A DNA stretch of 35,667 nt from Micromonospora radicis (GTDB lineage Bacteria; Actinomycetota; Actinomycetes; Mycobacteriales; Micromonosporaceae), in NCBI RefSeq assembly GCF_003583405.1, contig NZ_QXEC01000037.1, positions 1 through 35,667 on the forward strand. Direction: 5' to 3'. The notes beneath the pieces are model-generated. The model ran no database searches. It saw only the letters and a list, made by a program, of their open reading frames with translations, and was not told the origin of the DNA. Numbering within the stretch: position 1 is the first letter of the stretch; the number at the start of each line of letters is the position of its first letter. Positions 17,361-25,585 of this stretch are shown one piece after another. The position numbers and the translations under genes were made by a program.

Positions 17361-17366
17361 ACCCTA
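17361..17366 (-). promoter_or_regulatory. -10 box for leaderless DUF885 transcript
   Basis: TAGGGT on the minus strand lies 6 nt before the GTG codon at 17354. No Shine-Dalgarno is present. No good -35 hexamer is visible. Confidence 0.5.
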
Positions 17367-17502
17367 CGCGAGCCGGCCCGGCGCACGCTGCCGCCTTTCC
17401 GGGGTCGGAGCAACCGGTCGGCCGGGTCGGCTCGCGAGCGGTTTCGTCGCATCGGCGGTGACCCGGCCCGGTGGATACCACTATCCGCCGGAGCGGAGTG
17501 GA

Positions 17503-18561
17503 TCAGCGTGTCCAGGCGACCAGTTCGTCGGCCGTCCAGGTGTTGATCACGCGGTCGGTGGGTACGCCGCAGCGGGCCGCCCGTTCGCAGCCGAAGCGCT
17601 GCCAGTCGAGCTGGCCGGGGGCGTGTGCGTCGGTGTTGATGGCGAACCAACAGCCGGCCTCCAGCGCCCGGCGGATCAGACGCTTCGGCGGATCCTGCCG
17701 TTCCGGGCGCGAGTTGATCTCCACGGCGACGTCGTGCTTGACGCAGGCGGCGAAGACCGCGTCGGCGTCGAAGTCGCTCTCCGCCCGGGTACGCGCGCGA
17801 TGCCCCCGGTCGCCCGGCCCGGTCACCCCGGCCGGGCGGGAGGACACCATCCGGCCGGTGCAGTGGCCGAGGATGTCCAGGTGCGGATTGGCGATCGCGG
17901 TCAACATCCGGCGGGTCATCTTCGCCCGGTGGTCGTTGAGGCCGCTGTGCACCGACCCGACCACCACGTCCAGCCGGGCCAGCAGCTCGTCCTCCTGATC
18001 CAGCGAGCCGTCGGCCAGGATGTCCACCTCGATGCCGGTGAGGATCCGGAACCCCTCCGGCAGTGCCTCGTTGAGCCGCGCCACATGGTCGAGTTGGCGC
18101 CGCAGCCGGGCGGCGGTCAGCCCCCGGGCCACCTTGAGCCGGGGCGAATGGTCGGTCAGCACCAGATACTCGTGGCCCAGCTCGACCGCGGCCAGGGCCA
18201 TCTCCTCGATCGGTGAGCCGCCGTCCGACCAGTCCGAGTGGGTGTGGCAGTCACCGCGCAACGCGGTCCGCAGTCGGCTCGCTTCGGCGTCCAGGTCCGT
18301 GCCCGCGGTGGCGAGCAGTCGGCGCAGGTAGACCGGTTCCTCGCCGGCCAGCGACTCGACCACGCAGCGCGCGGTGACGTCGCCGACCCCGGCCAGTTCG
18401 GTGAGGGTGCGGTCGCGGACCCGCTCGGCCAGCTCCGCGGTCGGCAAGGCGGCAAGCGCGTTCGCCGCCGACCGGAAGGCCTGGACCCGGTAGGTGGCCT
18501 CGTTGGCCCGCTCCAGCAGGAAGGCGATCCGGCGCAGGTCGGCGATGGGATCACGGGTCAT
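17503..18561 (-). CDS. PHP domain-containing protein (PolX-like, without polymerase domain)
   Basis: A 352-aa protein. The first about 100 residues resemble the helix-hairpin-helix N-terminus of DNA polymerase X (RIAFLLERANEATYRVQAFRSAANAL, then LTELAGVGDVTARCV). The rest is a PHP metallo-phosphoesterase domain with metal ligands visible in GDCHTHSDWSDGG, VLTDHSP, GIEVDILADG, VVGSVHSG, ILGHCTGR, VEINSRP and NTDAH. In full-length PolX the PHP domain follows an HhH and nucleotidyltransferase part; here the polymerase palm is missing, which is a known actinobacterial arrangement. A DNA-repair phosphatase or nuclease role is likely but unproven. ATG 18561 is preferred over TTG 18570 because TAGGTT lies 7 nt before it. 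Confidence 0.85.
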   Translation of the reverse strand: MTRDPIADLRRIAFLLERANEATYRVQAFRSAANALAALPTAELAERVRDRTLTELAGVGDVTARCVVESLAGEEPVYLRRLLATAGTDLDAEASRLRTALRGDCHTHSDWSDGGSPIEEMALAAVELGHEYLVLTDHSPRLKVARGLTAARLRRQLDHVARLNEALPEGFRILTGIEVDILADGSLDQEDELLARLDVVVGSVHSGLNDHRAKMTRRMLTAIANPHLDILGHCTGRMVSSRPAGVTGPGDRGHRARTRAESDFDADAVFAACVKHDVAVEINSRPERQDPPKRLIRRALEAGCWFAINTDAHAPGQLDWQRFGCERAARCGVPTDRVINTWTADELVAWTR

Positions 18562-18568
18562 GACCTGC

Positions 18569-18574
18569 AACCTA
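18569..18574 (-). promoter_or_regulatory. -10 box for leaderless PHP-protein transcript
   Basis: TAGGTT on the minus strand ends 7 nt before the ATG at 18561. This supports that ATG over the in-frame TTG at 18570, which overlaps the box. Confidence 0.5.
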
Positions 18575-18580
18575 CGCGCC

Positions 18581-18613
18581 CGCGCCGCCGGTCGGGAGTC
18601 GACCGGCGGCGCG
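18581..18613 (-). terminator. Terminator after the GH81 gene
   Basis: A perfect 14-bp stem (CGCGCCGCCGGTCG) with a GGAGT loop starts 17 nt downstream of the GH81 stop codon. It also insulates the PHP gene promoter. Confidence 0.8.
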
Positions 18614-18630
18614 GGGTGCGGGGTTGCCGA

Positions 18631-21531
18631 TCAGCTGAACGGCAACCGGACCACGGAACGGTTGCCGATGCCGAGCGTGCTGGGGGCGTTGCCGATCGCG
18701 GACCAGACCTCGACCCGGACCGTGCCGCCGCGCAGGTTACCGAGCGATCCGGAGCTGGAGTGCAGGCCGGCGGCCTGGGTGTAGTTCTCCCAACCGGTCA
18801 CCGGGTCGGTGGCGAAGTAGCGGTACGTCTCCACCCGCTCCCAGGAACCGTCACCGGTCAGGTCGTACGAGATGCGAACCTGCACCCCGTTGCCGACCGC
18901 CGTGCCGGCGTCCAGTTGCAGGTCGAAGGCGGTCTGCCCGCCGCTGTGGTTGAAGTTCAGCCCGGTCGCGGTGAACACCACCGGGTTGCGCGGCGTGCCG
19001 TCGTAGTTGCCGCCGCCGGCGCTGGACACCGTCGTCGAGCCCGCGGTGCCGGCCGAGCCGAGGCCACCACCGGAGAGCAGGTAGCGGGTGGGGGAACTGG
19101 ACGGCGGGTTGGTCGGGGTCGGGGTCGGCGACGGAGAGGCGGTCGGCGTGGGCGTCGGGCCCGGGGTCGGGGGTACGCCCCCACCACCGCTGCCACCACT
19201 CCAGGTGTGCGCGCCACTGGTCGCGGTGCGCCCGGCCGCCACCGACAGCTGGGTGCCGTCGGAGAAGCGTACGGTCAGCGGGTTGGCGGAGATGTTGCTG
19301 GCCACGTACGTCCGGGCGCCGTTGCGGTTGAACACGGCGGCCAGCGGGTGGTCGGCGGTGACACCGGTGTCCACCCGGCCCAACGCGGCCAGGTTGCGGA
19401 CCCAGTGGAAGGTGTGCGCCCGGCTCTCACCCTCCTCCGGCGTGTAGCCCGGGTTGGCGCGCAGCTTCGTCAGGGCCGCGTCGGCGTCGCCGAGGGCCAG
19501 GAACTGCCAGTGGATGTCCTGCCACACGGTCGGCTCACCGCCGTTGTTGCGGACCAGTTCGGCGTACTTACGGGAGTTGTAGGCCGGGTGGTAGCCCAGG
19601 TAGAGGTGTCCGCCGGTGATCGGCAGCAGGTTGATGCCCTGGATCATCTCCGGCTCGGCGCTGAACCAGGTGGCGTACGCCGCGCCGTCGCCCCAGACCA
19701 TGCCCACGTTGTTGTGCCCGAACGCGGCCGGGAAGTTCTCGTCGTTGACGTCGAACCAGTACTCGTGGATCGCCGCCGCCTGGGTGGTGTAGATGAAGAT
19801 GCCGGCGTCGCGGACGGCCGTGTTGCCGGTGGCCTGCCCCCACTGGATCAGGGCGTTGGCGAAGTTCATCCCCTCCGACGAGGACTCCTGGTTGTTGCCG
19901 CTGGCGAACGCGCCGTGCCCGGAGGCCCAGTCGTGGCCGGCGTAGATGTCGAAGTCACGCAGGTACGGGAAGCGGTTGTCGGCGCGGTCGTAGTTGTTGG
20001 CGTCCCGGATCAGCAGGTCGATCATGCCGCCGTACTGGTCCTGCCGGGCCCACGCCGGGTCGAACTTGGCCAGCGTCGCCGCCGCGGCGATGTAGTAGCC
20101 GTAGTGGAAGTGGTGGTCGTTGAGTTCCTGGTCGGACCCGTACGAGGCCGGGTAGCCGATCAGCGTCCCCCACCGCTGGTCGTAGTAGAAGAGGCGCTCG
20201 GTCTCGCCGGGTGAGGCGGTGAGCCAGTCGGTGAGGGTGGACCGGATGGCGTTCAGCGCCGCCGTCCGCGTCTCGGTGTCGCCCACCTGGTCGGCGATCT
20301 CGGCGATCCGCGCGGCCCGACCGAGTCCCTTGCCGGTCCAGTAGGTGTCGTTGCCGCGCTGGTCCATCGGGTTGCTCCGCACTGCGGCCAGGTGCTGGCG
20401 CAGGGTGGTCAGGTCGGCGCCGGCACCGGTGGCCACCGCGGGCACCTCGGGCAGTACGCCGTGGAACTGCATCGACGTGCGGAACTCGGCGACGCCGGTG
20501 AGTACCTTCATCCGGCCCCGGGGCGACGGGTACGTCGGGGTGATCGGGGTGGCGCCGGTCAGTGCCTTCCACTGGTGCGGGTAGAGGCTGACCACGGTCC
20601 GCGTCTCGGTGCCCTCGCGTGGCGTGGTGGTGAAGGCGTACTGGGTCTCGACCCGGCTGGTCGCCTGGTTGTAGGTGTACGTGACACGGGTGCCGGTGAC
20701 GTGGGCGTGCGCGTACGTGCGGTAGGTGTTGGCGAGTTGGCTGCGAGCCGTGGCGTCGGTGGTGGCCGGCAGCAGGGCGACCGAGAAGTAGCCGCGCCCG
20801 GCGAGGTTGGAGCTGATCCGGCCGCCGCTGACGGTCCACGTCGCACCGGTCGGGGCGTACGCCACGTAGTCGTGGCCACGGACGGTGAAGCCGATGGCGT
20901 TGCCGCTGTTCGACCAGATCGTCGGGCTGCCGCCGGTCACGTTGATCAGCGCGTCGCCGCCGCTGCTGCGGAAGTACGTGAACGGCAGGCCGTGACCGAT
21001 GGTGGCGCGCAGCGTCCGCGACCCGTCGCTCCAGTACGGGGTGACCGTCCAGTCGGTCCAGTCGTCGACCAGTACGTTGGGCGCACCCAGGCCGGTCACC
21101 CCGACCCGGATGTCCTCGACGTAGGGGTACTTGTACTCGCCGACCCCCGTCGCGGTGCCGGTGATCGTCGCGGTGGAGGTGGCGGAGAAGCCGAGCCCGT
21201 CGGTGACCGGCTGGTACGCGACCGGGTGGGCGTGCAAGGGCTCACTGAAGCTGCAGTTGAGGCGCTTCCACAGCAGCGAGGACCACCAGTCGTTGGTGGG
21301 TACCGGTCCCGGCGGGGCGGCGGCGGTGGCGAACTGCCGGGGATTGGTGGCGATGTTTCCGCAGCCGCCGGGGAGCGGGCCGACGGGGGTGGTGGTGTAG
21401 CTGCCGGCGCCGACCGGTGCGGCCTGCGCGGCGGAGGTGGTGGTGACGGCCAGCCCGCCGAGGACGAGGGCCGCGGTGGCGGTGGCGGCCAGGAGTCGGC
21501 GGTGGGTGCGCTGTGGGACGGGAGGTCGCAT
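18631..21531 (-). CDS. Secreted GH81 endo-beta-1,3-glucanase with C-terminal CBM56-like module
   Basis: A 966-aa extracellular laminarinase. A signal peptide (residues 1-37, ending AQA) precedes the GH81 region. PTNDWWSSLLW near residue 80 is the usual GH81 opening. The catalytic half contains DHHFHYGYY (about 465-473) and NNQESSSEG (about 545-553), with two Glu four apart as in characterised GH81 enzymes, where this pair includes the catalytic base. A Pro/Thr linker (about 775-815) joins a 150-residue beta-sandwich (YDLTGDGSWERVETYRYF) that resembles CBM56, a beta-1,3-glucan binder. GGAGG is 4 nt before the ATG. A LacI-type palindrome sits at the predicted transcription start. Likely role: degradation of fungal or algal beta-1,3-glucan. 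Confidence 0.92.
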   Translation of the reverse strand: MRPPVPQRTHRRLLAATATAALVLGGLAVTTTSAAQAAPVGAGSYTTTPVGPLPGGCGNIATNPRQFATAAAPPGPVPTNDWWSSLLWKRLNCSFSEPLHAHPVAYQPVTDGLGFSATSTATITGTATGVGEYKYPYVEDIRVGVTGLGAPNVLVDDWTDWTVTPYWSDGSRTLRATIGHGLPFTYFRSSGGDALINVTGGSPTIWSNSGNAIGFTVRGHDYVAYAPTGATWTVSGGRISSNLAGRGYFSVALLPATTDATARSQLANTYRTYAHAHVTGTRVTYTYNQATSRVETQYAFTTTPREGTETRTVVSLYPHQWKALTGATPITPTYPSPRGRMKVLTGVAEFRTSMQFHGVLPEVPAVATGAGADLTTLRQHLAAVRSNPMDQRGNDTYWTGKGLGRAARIAEIADQVGDTETRTAALNAIRSTLTDWLTASPGETERLFYYDQRWGTLIGYPASYGSDQELNDHHFHYGYYIAAAATLAKFDPAWARQDQYGGMIDLLIRDANNYDRADNRFPYLRDFDIYAGHDWASGHGAFASGNNQESSSEGMNFANALIQWGQATGNTAVRDAGIFIYTTQAAAIHEYWFDVNDENFPAAFGHNNVGMVWGDGAAYATWFSAEPEMIQGINLLPITGGHLYLGYHPAYNSRKYAELVRNNGGEPTVWQDIHWQFLALGDADAALTKLRANPGYTPEEGESRAHTFHWVRNLAALGRVDTGVTADHPLAAVFNRNGARTYVASNISANPLTVRFSDGTQLSVAAGRTATSGAHTWSGGSGGGGVPPTPGPTPTPTASPSPTPTPTNPPSSSPTRYLLSGGGLGSAGTAGSTTVSSAGGGNYDGTPRNPVVFTATGLNFNHSGGQTAFDLQLDAGTAVGNGVQVRISYDLTGDGSWERVETYRYFATDPVTGWENYTQAAGLHSSSGSLGNLRGGTVRVEVWSAIGNAPSTLGIGNRSVVRLPFS

Positions 21532-21608
21532 CTTTCCTCCATCGCGCGCCGGTCCGGCTCGGAGCCGGCATCGGCGCCTTTCGTCATGATTGTCGGGTTA
21601 GTTAGGTG

Positions 21609-21654
21609 AGAGAGCGCTCTCTTGACTGTTACGCGGACGGTAGTTCACCGGCAA
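21609..21654 (-). promoter_or_regulatory. GH81 promoter with LacI-family operator
   Basis: A perfect 14-bp palindrome, AGAGAGCGCTCTCT (21609-21622), has the AGCGCT centre of LacI-family operators such as the CebR box (TGGGAGCGCTCCCA). On the minus strand a -35-like TTGCCG (21649-21654) is 17 nt from a -10-like TAACAG (21626-21631), which puts the transcription start inside the palindrome. A repressor there would block GH81 transcription. The regulator gene is not in this window. Confidence 0.7.
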
Positions 21655-21768
21655 GACTTGCGTCAATGTGTCGGCACGGTGAAATGCGAATGACGCGGGA
21701 CGCGGCGCGGGCGGTCAACGCCCGCAGCTGGGTGCTCAGCGGCCGGGCCCGGGCAGCCGCCCGGTGGC

Positions 21769-22521
21769 TCAGCGGCCGGGCGGGTCGGCCGGGCAGCCGT
21801 TCCTGCGGTGCCAGCGGGTGACCTCGGCGGCCGGTTCACGGTTGCCACCCCTGCGCCACGAGTCGAGGTACGGCGCCGGCCAGACCACCCCCCGGCGGAT
21901 CCACCAGCCGTCCTCACCCGGGCACGGCGGCGAGATGCCGAAGTGCAGGTGGCACACGTTGTTCGCGTTGCCGGTCCGGCCCACGGTGCCCAACTGCTGA
22001 CCGGCCCGCACCCGGACCCCCGGCTCGACGCCCTCGGTGACCTCGGTCAGGTGTGAACCGTAGTAGCGCACACCGTCGTCGCCGAGCACCGACACCGACA
22101 ACCCGCCGTTGTACGGGCCCTGCGGACCCCGCTTGTCGTACCGGTCCCGACGACTGACCTCACCGATCGTGCCGTCGGTCACCGCGACGAACGGCTCACC
22201 ACAGTCGGCGAAGATGTCCGTCCCCGGGTAGGCGGAGTGGGTCGGGTGGTAGGCCACCTTCCGGGCCCGTACCGGGAAGACGTGCGGCAGCCGGTCCCGG
22301 GTCGCGGTAGGGGTCGGCGCCGGCTGGTCGGCGGTCTCCGGCCCGGCGCCCGTCGGCGGTGCGGCGCTCGTCGCGGCCGGTCCGGTCGGGGCCGTCGGGC
22401 CGGTCACCGGGCTCGGCTCGGCCCAGGTCGGCGCGGCGCCGCCCCCGCAGCCAGCGGCGAGCAGCGGCACCAGCACCAGCACCACGTACGCCGGGCGGTG
22501 TCGGATCGGCAGCGAGACCAC
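21769..22521 (-). CDS. M23 family metallopeptidase, lipoprotein
   Basis: A 250-aa envelope protein. The N-terminus has a lipobox (LLAAGCGGG, Cys about 25), so it is probably a lipoprotein, followed by a Pro/Thr/Ala-rich linker to about residue 75. The C-terminal peptidase domain has the LytM features: HPTHSAYPGTDIFADCG (metal His and Asp), GSHLTEV, and the H-x-H motif in NVCHLHFGI. M23 enzymes cut peptidoglycan cross-bridges or act as regulators. The zinc ligands appear present, so it may be active. Start GTG 22521; CAGGAT lies 6 nt upstream and could be a -10 for a leaderless message. It is divergent from the small membrane protein at 22581. Confidence 0.85.
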   Translation of the reverse strand: MVSLPIRHRPAYVVLVLVPLLAAGCGGGAAPTWAEPSPVTGPTAPTGPAATSAAPPTGAGPETADQPAPTPTATRDRLPHVFPVRARKVAYHPTHSAYPGTDIFADCGEPFVAVTDGTIGEVSRRDRYDKRGPQGPYNGGLSVSVLGDDGVRYYGSHLTEVTEGVEPGVRVRAGQQLGTVGRTGNANNVCHLHFGISPPCPGEDGWWIRRGVVWPAPYLDSWRRGGNREPAAEVTRWHRRNGCPADPPGR

Positions 22522-22580
22522 CCGGACATCCTGGCAGACTTGTCCGCAGTATCGCCGTGCGTGGGAGGTGTGGGGCCGAG

Positions 22581-22922
22581 ATGATGCCGTACAGCCCCTC
22601 GGGTCTCTTCCCCTCCGGGCGACCGCCGCGCCCCACCTACCGCGAACCGCACCCGATCACCGGTGCCGGTGTCGCCGCGGGCGCCGCCGGCACGGTCGCC
22701 TGGCTGGTCCTGTTCGGGCTGCTCGGCCGCAGCCTCGCCGGCTACGCCTGGTGGACCCTGCTCGCCGGCGTGCTGGCCTGGCTCGCGGCCCTGGTGCTGG
22801 TCCGGTACGGGGACCGGGGTGCCGCCGCCGGTATCGCGATCGTGACCTCCGGCGGCTGGAGCATCGCCGCCGCCGCGGTGGTCACCCGCTGGGTGACCAG
22901 CGGCGACTGGCCCCTCTGGTGA
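22581..22922 (+). CDS. Small polytopic membrane protein, unknown function
   Basis: A 113-aa protein with a proline-rich N-terminus (SGLFPSGRPPRPTYREPHP) and three hydrophobic helices (about residues 28-47, 53-71 and 77-100). The family is not recognised with certainty; such short three-helix proteins are common in Micromonosporaceae. There are two consecutive ATGs (22581 and 22584), with GGGAGG 12-15 nt upstream, a longer gap than usual. It is divergent from the M23 gene, so the 59 nt between them must hold both promoters. Confidence 0.65.
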   Translation: MMPYSPSGLFPSGRPPRPTYREPHPITGAGVAAGAAGTVAWLVLFGLLGRSLAGYAWWTLLAGVLAWLAALVLVRYGDRGAAAGIAIVTSGGWSIAAAAVVTRWVTSGDWPLW

Positions 22923-23008
22923 CCCAGCCGGCGCAGACTGCGCTGCGTCGTCGTGCAGGCACTGAAACCCGTCTTGACTCGACCGCCGGGACTCGGCACT
23001 CTCCCGGT

Positions 23009-23176
23009 ATGGCCTGGACCACTCCGCGGCTCGATCCGGATCGCAGCCGTCGCCGCCTTCAGCTCCTGGCGCAGTTGGCGGACGCCCGTGCCTTACGCGA
23101 GCGGGAACGACCGCAGCGGGCCCGCACCGAGCGCCTGCGGCAGCTGATCGCCACCCGCCGTCGGCTCGCCGGCTGA
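23009..23176 (+). CDS. Small basic hypothetical protein (55 aa) with a TTA codon
   Basis: A 55-aa, arginine-rich, predicted alpha-helical protein (RRRLQLLAQLADARALRERE). There is no RBS. TTGACT lies about 30 nt upstream with a poor -10 (CACTCT) 6 nt before the ATG, so a leaderless start is possible. It contains a TTA leucine codon, very rare in high-GC actinomycetes and often tied to bldA control. The final codons lie in an 18-bp segment repeated exactly 29 nt downstream, and the TGA falls in the second copy. No family is recognised. It may be a real small DNA- or RNA-binding protein or a chance ORF. Confidence 0.4.
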   Translation: MAWTTPRLDPDRSRRRLQLLAQLADARALRERERPQRARTERLRQLIATRRRLAG

Positions 23177-23330
23177 TCGCCACCCGCCGCCGGGCTCGGC
23201 CAAGCCAGACACTTCTCTCAGGAATGACCGGCCCTTCGGGGCGTTGACCGGTCGCCCACCGACCCGACCGGCTAACGTGCACGCGTAACGGGTCGGCGTG
23301 AGCTGTGCCGAGGGGCTACTTGGGGGGACC

Positions 23331-23858
23331 GTGTCGTACTTCGCTGCGGCCGTCGTACGGGAGAAGGGCGGCTGGACGGCCGCCGAGCTGAGCCTGCGGG
23401 GTGCCGCCGACGTCGACGAGGTCGCCGACCGGCTGCGCGATGTCGCTCCCGACGCCGACCTGTCACTGCTGTTCGTGGAGGCCGACGACACGTACCTGGT
23501 CGTGCTGCGCCTCGACGAGGGGGAGGACCTGCGGGTCTTCGGGTCGGACTCGGCCTTCGCCGAGGAGTCCCGGCTCGGTGCCATGCTGGTCGGCGACCTC
23601 AAGACCTCGGTGACCGGGTTGGACGACACCGAGGAGACGCGCCAGCCCGCCGCGAGCGGCGACGACAACGAGCAGCCCGCCGTCGACCCCGAGGCGGATC
23701 CGGTCGGCGAGGCCGACCTCCTGGCCGACCTGGGCATTCCCGCGCAGCGGCTGCTCACCCTCTGCGCCCACGAGGGCATGATGCCGGCCGACGTCACCGC
23801 CGAGATCTGCGAGGTGTTGGGCTGCGTCGACGAGGTCGAGGAACTGCGTGAGGTCTGA
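23331..23858 (+). CDS. tRNA adenosine deaminase-associated protein
   Basis: A 175-aa acidic soluble protein that begins VSYFAAAVVREKGGWTAAEL and has a variable acidic middle (about 105-130) and a conserved end (ADLLADLGIPAQRLLTLCAHEGMMPAD). This is the family found next to tadA in actinobacteria, known only by association. The GTG at 23331 is chosen for GGGGGGA just upstream and because it matches the family's N-terminus; the frame opens earlier at 23298. The 3' end overlaps tadA by 11 nt, so the two are translationally coupled. A role in helping TadA bind or modify tRNA is inference. Confidence 0.85.
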   Translation: MSYFAAAVVREKGGWTAAELSLRGAADVDEVADRLRDVAPDADLSLLFVEADDTYLVVLRLDEGEDLRVFGSDSAFAEESRLGAMLVGDLKTSVTGLDDTEETRQPAASGDDNEQPAVDPEADPVGEADLLADLGIPAQRLLTLCAHEGMMPADVTAEICEVLGCVDEVEELREV

Positions 23859-24456
23859 GCCGGCGGACGCGACCGATCCGGCGTTGGAGACGGTCCGCGC
23901 CGGGCAGCCGACTCCCGGTTCGGTCGGCCGGGTCGGACCGGGGGCCGACGAAGGGTTGGCCGACCCGACCGGAACCGGCCGTCGGCAGCGCCACGAACTC
24001 TGGATGCGCCGGGCCCTGCGGGTCGCGGTGACCGGCCCGGACCACGACGCCGCCGTGGGCGCTCCCGGTGAGGCTGACGACGTGCCCGTCGGCGCGGTGC
24101 TCTACGGGCCGGACGGTGCCGAGTTGGCGATCGGCCGCAACGAGCGGGAGTTGGCCGGCGACCCGACGGCGCACGCCGAGGTGCTCGCGCTGCGGCGAGG
24201 CGCCGAGCGGTTGGGCCGCTGGCGGCTGGACGGCTGCACCCTGGTGGTGACCCTGGAACCGTGCACCATGTGCGCGGGGGCGCTGGTGCTGGCCCGGGTG
24301 TCGACCGTCGTCTTCGGCGCCTGGGAACCGAAGACCGGTGCCGCCGGCTCGCTCTGGGACGTCCTGCGCGACCGCCGGCTCAACCATCGTCCCGAGGTGT
24401 ACGGCGGCGTGCTGGCGACCGAGACCGGAGCCGTCCTGCGCGCCTTCTTCCGCTGA
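23848..24456 (+). CDS. tadA: tRNA-specific adenosine deaminase
   Basis: A zinc-dependent deaminase that converts the wobble adenosine of tRNA-Arg(ACG) to inosine. The catalytic signature is complete: HAE (HAEVLALRRG) and PCxxC (EPCTMCAGAL) bind zinc, with the Glu acting as proton shuttle. DVPVGAVLYGPDG and GAWEPKTGAAGSLWDVL are also family-typical. The 202-aa reading begins at GTG 23848 inside the upstream gene and has about 48 extra residues before the usual TadA start (HELWMRRALRVA); the true start could be later, but no better RBS is seen. It is convergent with the thioesterase gene. Confidence 0.92.
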   Translation: MRSEPADATDPALETVRAGQPTPGSVGRVGPGADEGLADPTGTGRRQRHELWMRRALRVAVTGPDHDAAVGAPGEADDVPVGAVLYGPDGAELAIGRNERELAGDPTAHAEVLALRRGAERLGRWRLDGCTLVVTLEPCTMCAGALVLARVSTVVFGAWEPKTGAAGSLWDVLRDRRLNHRPEVYGGVLATETGAVLRAFFR

Positions 24457-24488
24457 CGCCGCCCACCCGGCGCCGGTGCGGAGGGCGG

Positions 24489-24944
24489 TCAGGCGGGGCG
24501 GAGCAGCGTGCTGGCCACGGTGCGGGCGGCGTCCGTCCACGGGGCCGGGCGCAGCGTAGCCGGATCGAGCCGGACGACGGCCCGCCGCCCCTCGGCGTAC
24601 ACCGTCGGTCCGTCGAGGGAGTGGAACCGGAAGGCGTAGACGGCGCTGGTACTGCCCAGGTGGTCCAGCCAGAAGTGCAGGCCGACCGGGCCGGTACCGG
24701 TGATCGGCGCGTGGTAGCTGATGGTGAACTCGCGTACCGCGTGGAACACGTCGGGGGCAGTCGCGCGCCCGTTCCGGAAGGCGACGCCCCGCGCGGACCA
24801 GTACGTGGTGAGGGCCCGCTCCAGCAGCACCGCGTACCGCGCGTTGTGCAGGATGCCCATGGCGTCGAGGTCGTCGAAGTGCACCATGGCGTGCTCGACG
24901 TGGCCGTACTCGACGGCGGCGGGGTCGGCGACGGCGTGACTCAT
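24489..24944 (-). CDS. Acyl-CoA thioesterase, hot-dog fold (4HBT)
   Basis: A 151-aa single hot-dog domain enzyme. The active-site region reads VHFDDLDAMGILHNARYAVLLERA, with the Asp and following N-terminal helix of the 4-hydroxybenzoyl-CoA thioesterase-like family (YbgC/FadM type). It should hydrolyse an acyl-CoA; chain length is unknown. The ATG overlaps the TetR stop by 4 nt (ATGA), with GGAGGG 6 nt upstream. It is thus the second gene of a TetR-thioesterase operon, and TetR probably represses both. Confidence 0.85.
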   Translation of the reverse strand: MSHAVADPAAVEYGHVEHAMVHFDDLDAMGILHNARYAVLLERALTTYWSARGVAFRNGRATAPDVFHAVREFTISYHAPITGTGPVGLHFWLDHLGSTSAVYAFRFHSLDGPTVYAEGRRAVVRLDPATLRPAPWTDAARTVASTLLRPA

Positions 24945-25579
24945 GACGGGCCCTCCGGTAGCAGGATGGGATCGGGGCAGAGCCCCCGTAGGCGGTCCAG
25001 CACGGCCCGGCGGGCGTGCCGATAGGTGGTCTCCGGGTCGAACAGTCGGGCGCGCATCGCGGCGGCGATCCCGAACGAATCGATCTCGTACGCCAGCAGC
25101 CCGGCGTTCACCCCGGCGGGCAGTTCACCGAGTGCGACCGCCTCGTCGACGAGTCGCTCCAGGAACGCGGTCCAGTCGGCAAAGGCGACGGCGAGGCGAT
25201 CGCGGACCGCGCCCGGTCGGGCGTTGAACTCGAACTCGGTGGTGGCGAAGAAGCAGCCGCCGGGCAGTACCCGGGTGGCGTAGAAGTCGATCCGGGCCTC
25301 GTGCAGCGCGTGGATCCGGCGCACGCCCCGGGGTGCGCGCAGGGCCGGTCCGATGATCTGCTCCTGCCACTGCGCCACGGCTCGGTCGATGGTGGCGAGT
25401 TGGAGTTCTTCCTTCGAGCGCCAGTGCGCGAACAGGCCGGACTTGCTGACTCCGAGCGAGTCGGCCAGGTGCGCGAGAGAGAGACCGTCGAGACCGTTGG
25501 CGGAGGCCAGGCTGACGGCCGCATCCAGCACGGCGGTGCGGGTGCGTTCCCCCCGGGCGAGCCGGCCGTCGACGGTCAT
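24941..25579 (-). CDS. TetR family transcriptional regulator
   Basis: A 212-aa regulator. The N-terminal HTH is clear: RTRTAVLDAAVSLA, GLDGLSLAHLADSLGVSKSGLFAHWRSKEELQLAT (residues about 12-55). The C-terminal ligand domain resembles TetR_C_6 types (RIDFYATRVLPGGCFFATTEFEF). TetR proteins are usually repressors relieved by a small ligand; fatty acyl-CoA is a fair guess given the coupled thioesterase (inference). The ATG has no RBS and sits 6 nt after TAGGGT, so the mRNA is probably leaderless. A palindrome overlaps the -35 region, consistent with self-repression. Confidence 0.9.
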   Translation of the reverse strand: MTVDGRLARGERTRTAVLDAAVSLASANGLDGLSLAHLADSLGVSKSGLFAHWRSKEELQLATIDRAVAQWQEQIIGPALRAPRGVRRIHALHEARIDFYATRVLPGGCFFATTEFEFNARPGAVRDRLAVAFADWTAFLERLVDEAVALGELPAGVNAGLLAYEIDSFGIAAAMRARLFDPETTYRHARRAVLDRLRGLCPDPILLPEGPS

Positions 25580-25585
25580 GTGCCG

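Noticed and set aside
21734..21781. 15-bp direct repeat (GCTCAGCGGCCGGGC) around the M23 stop codon
   Set aside because: Low-complexity GC-rich sequence; two copies 33 nt apart with no linked feature.
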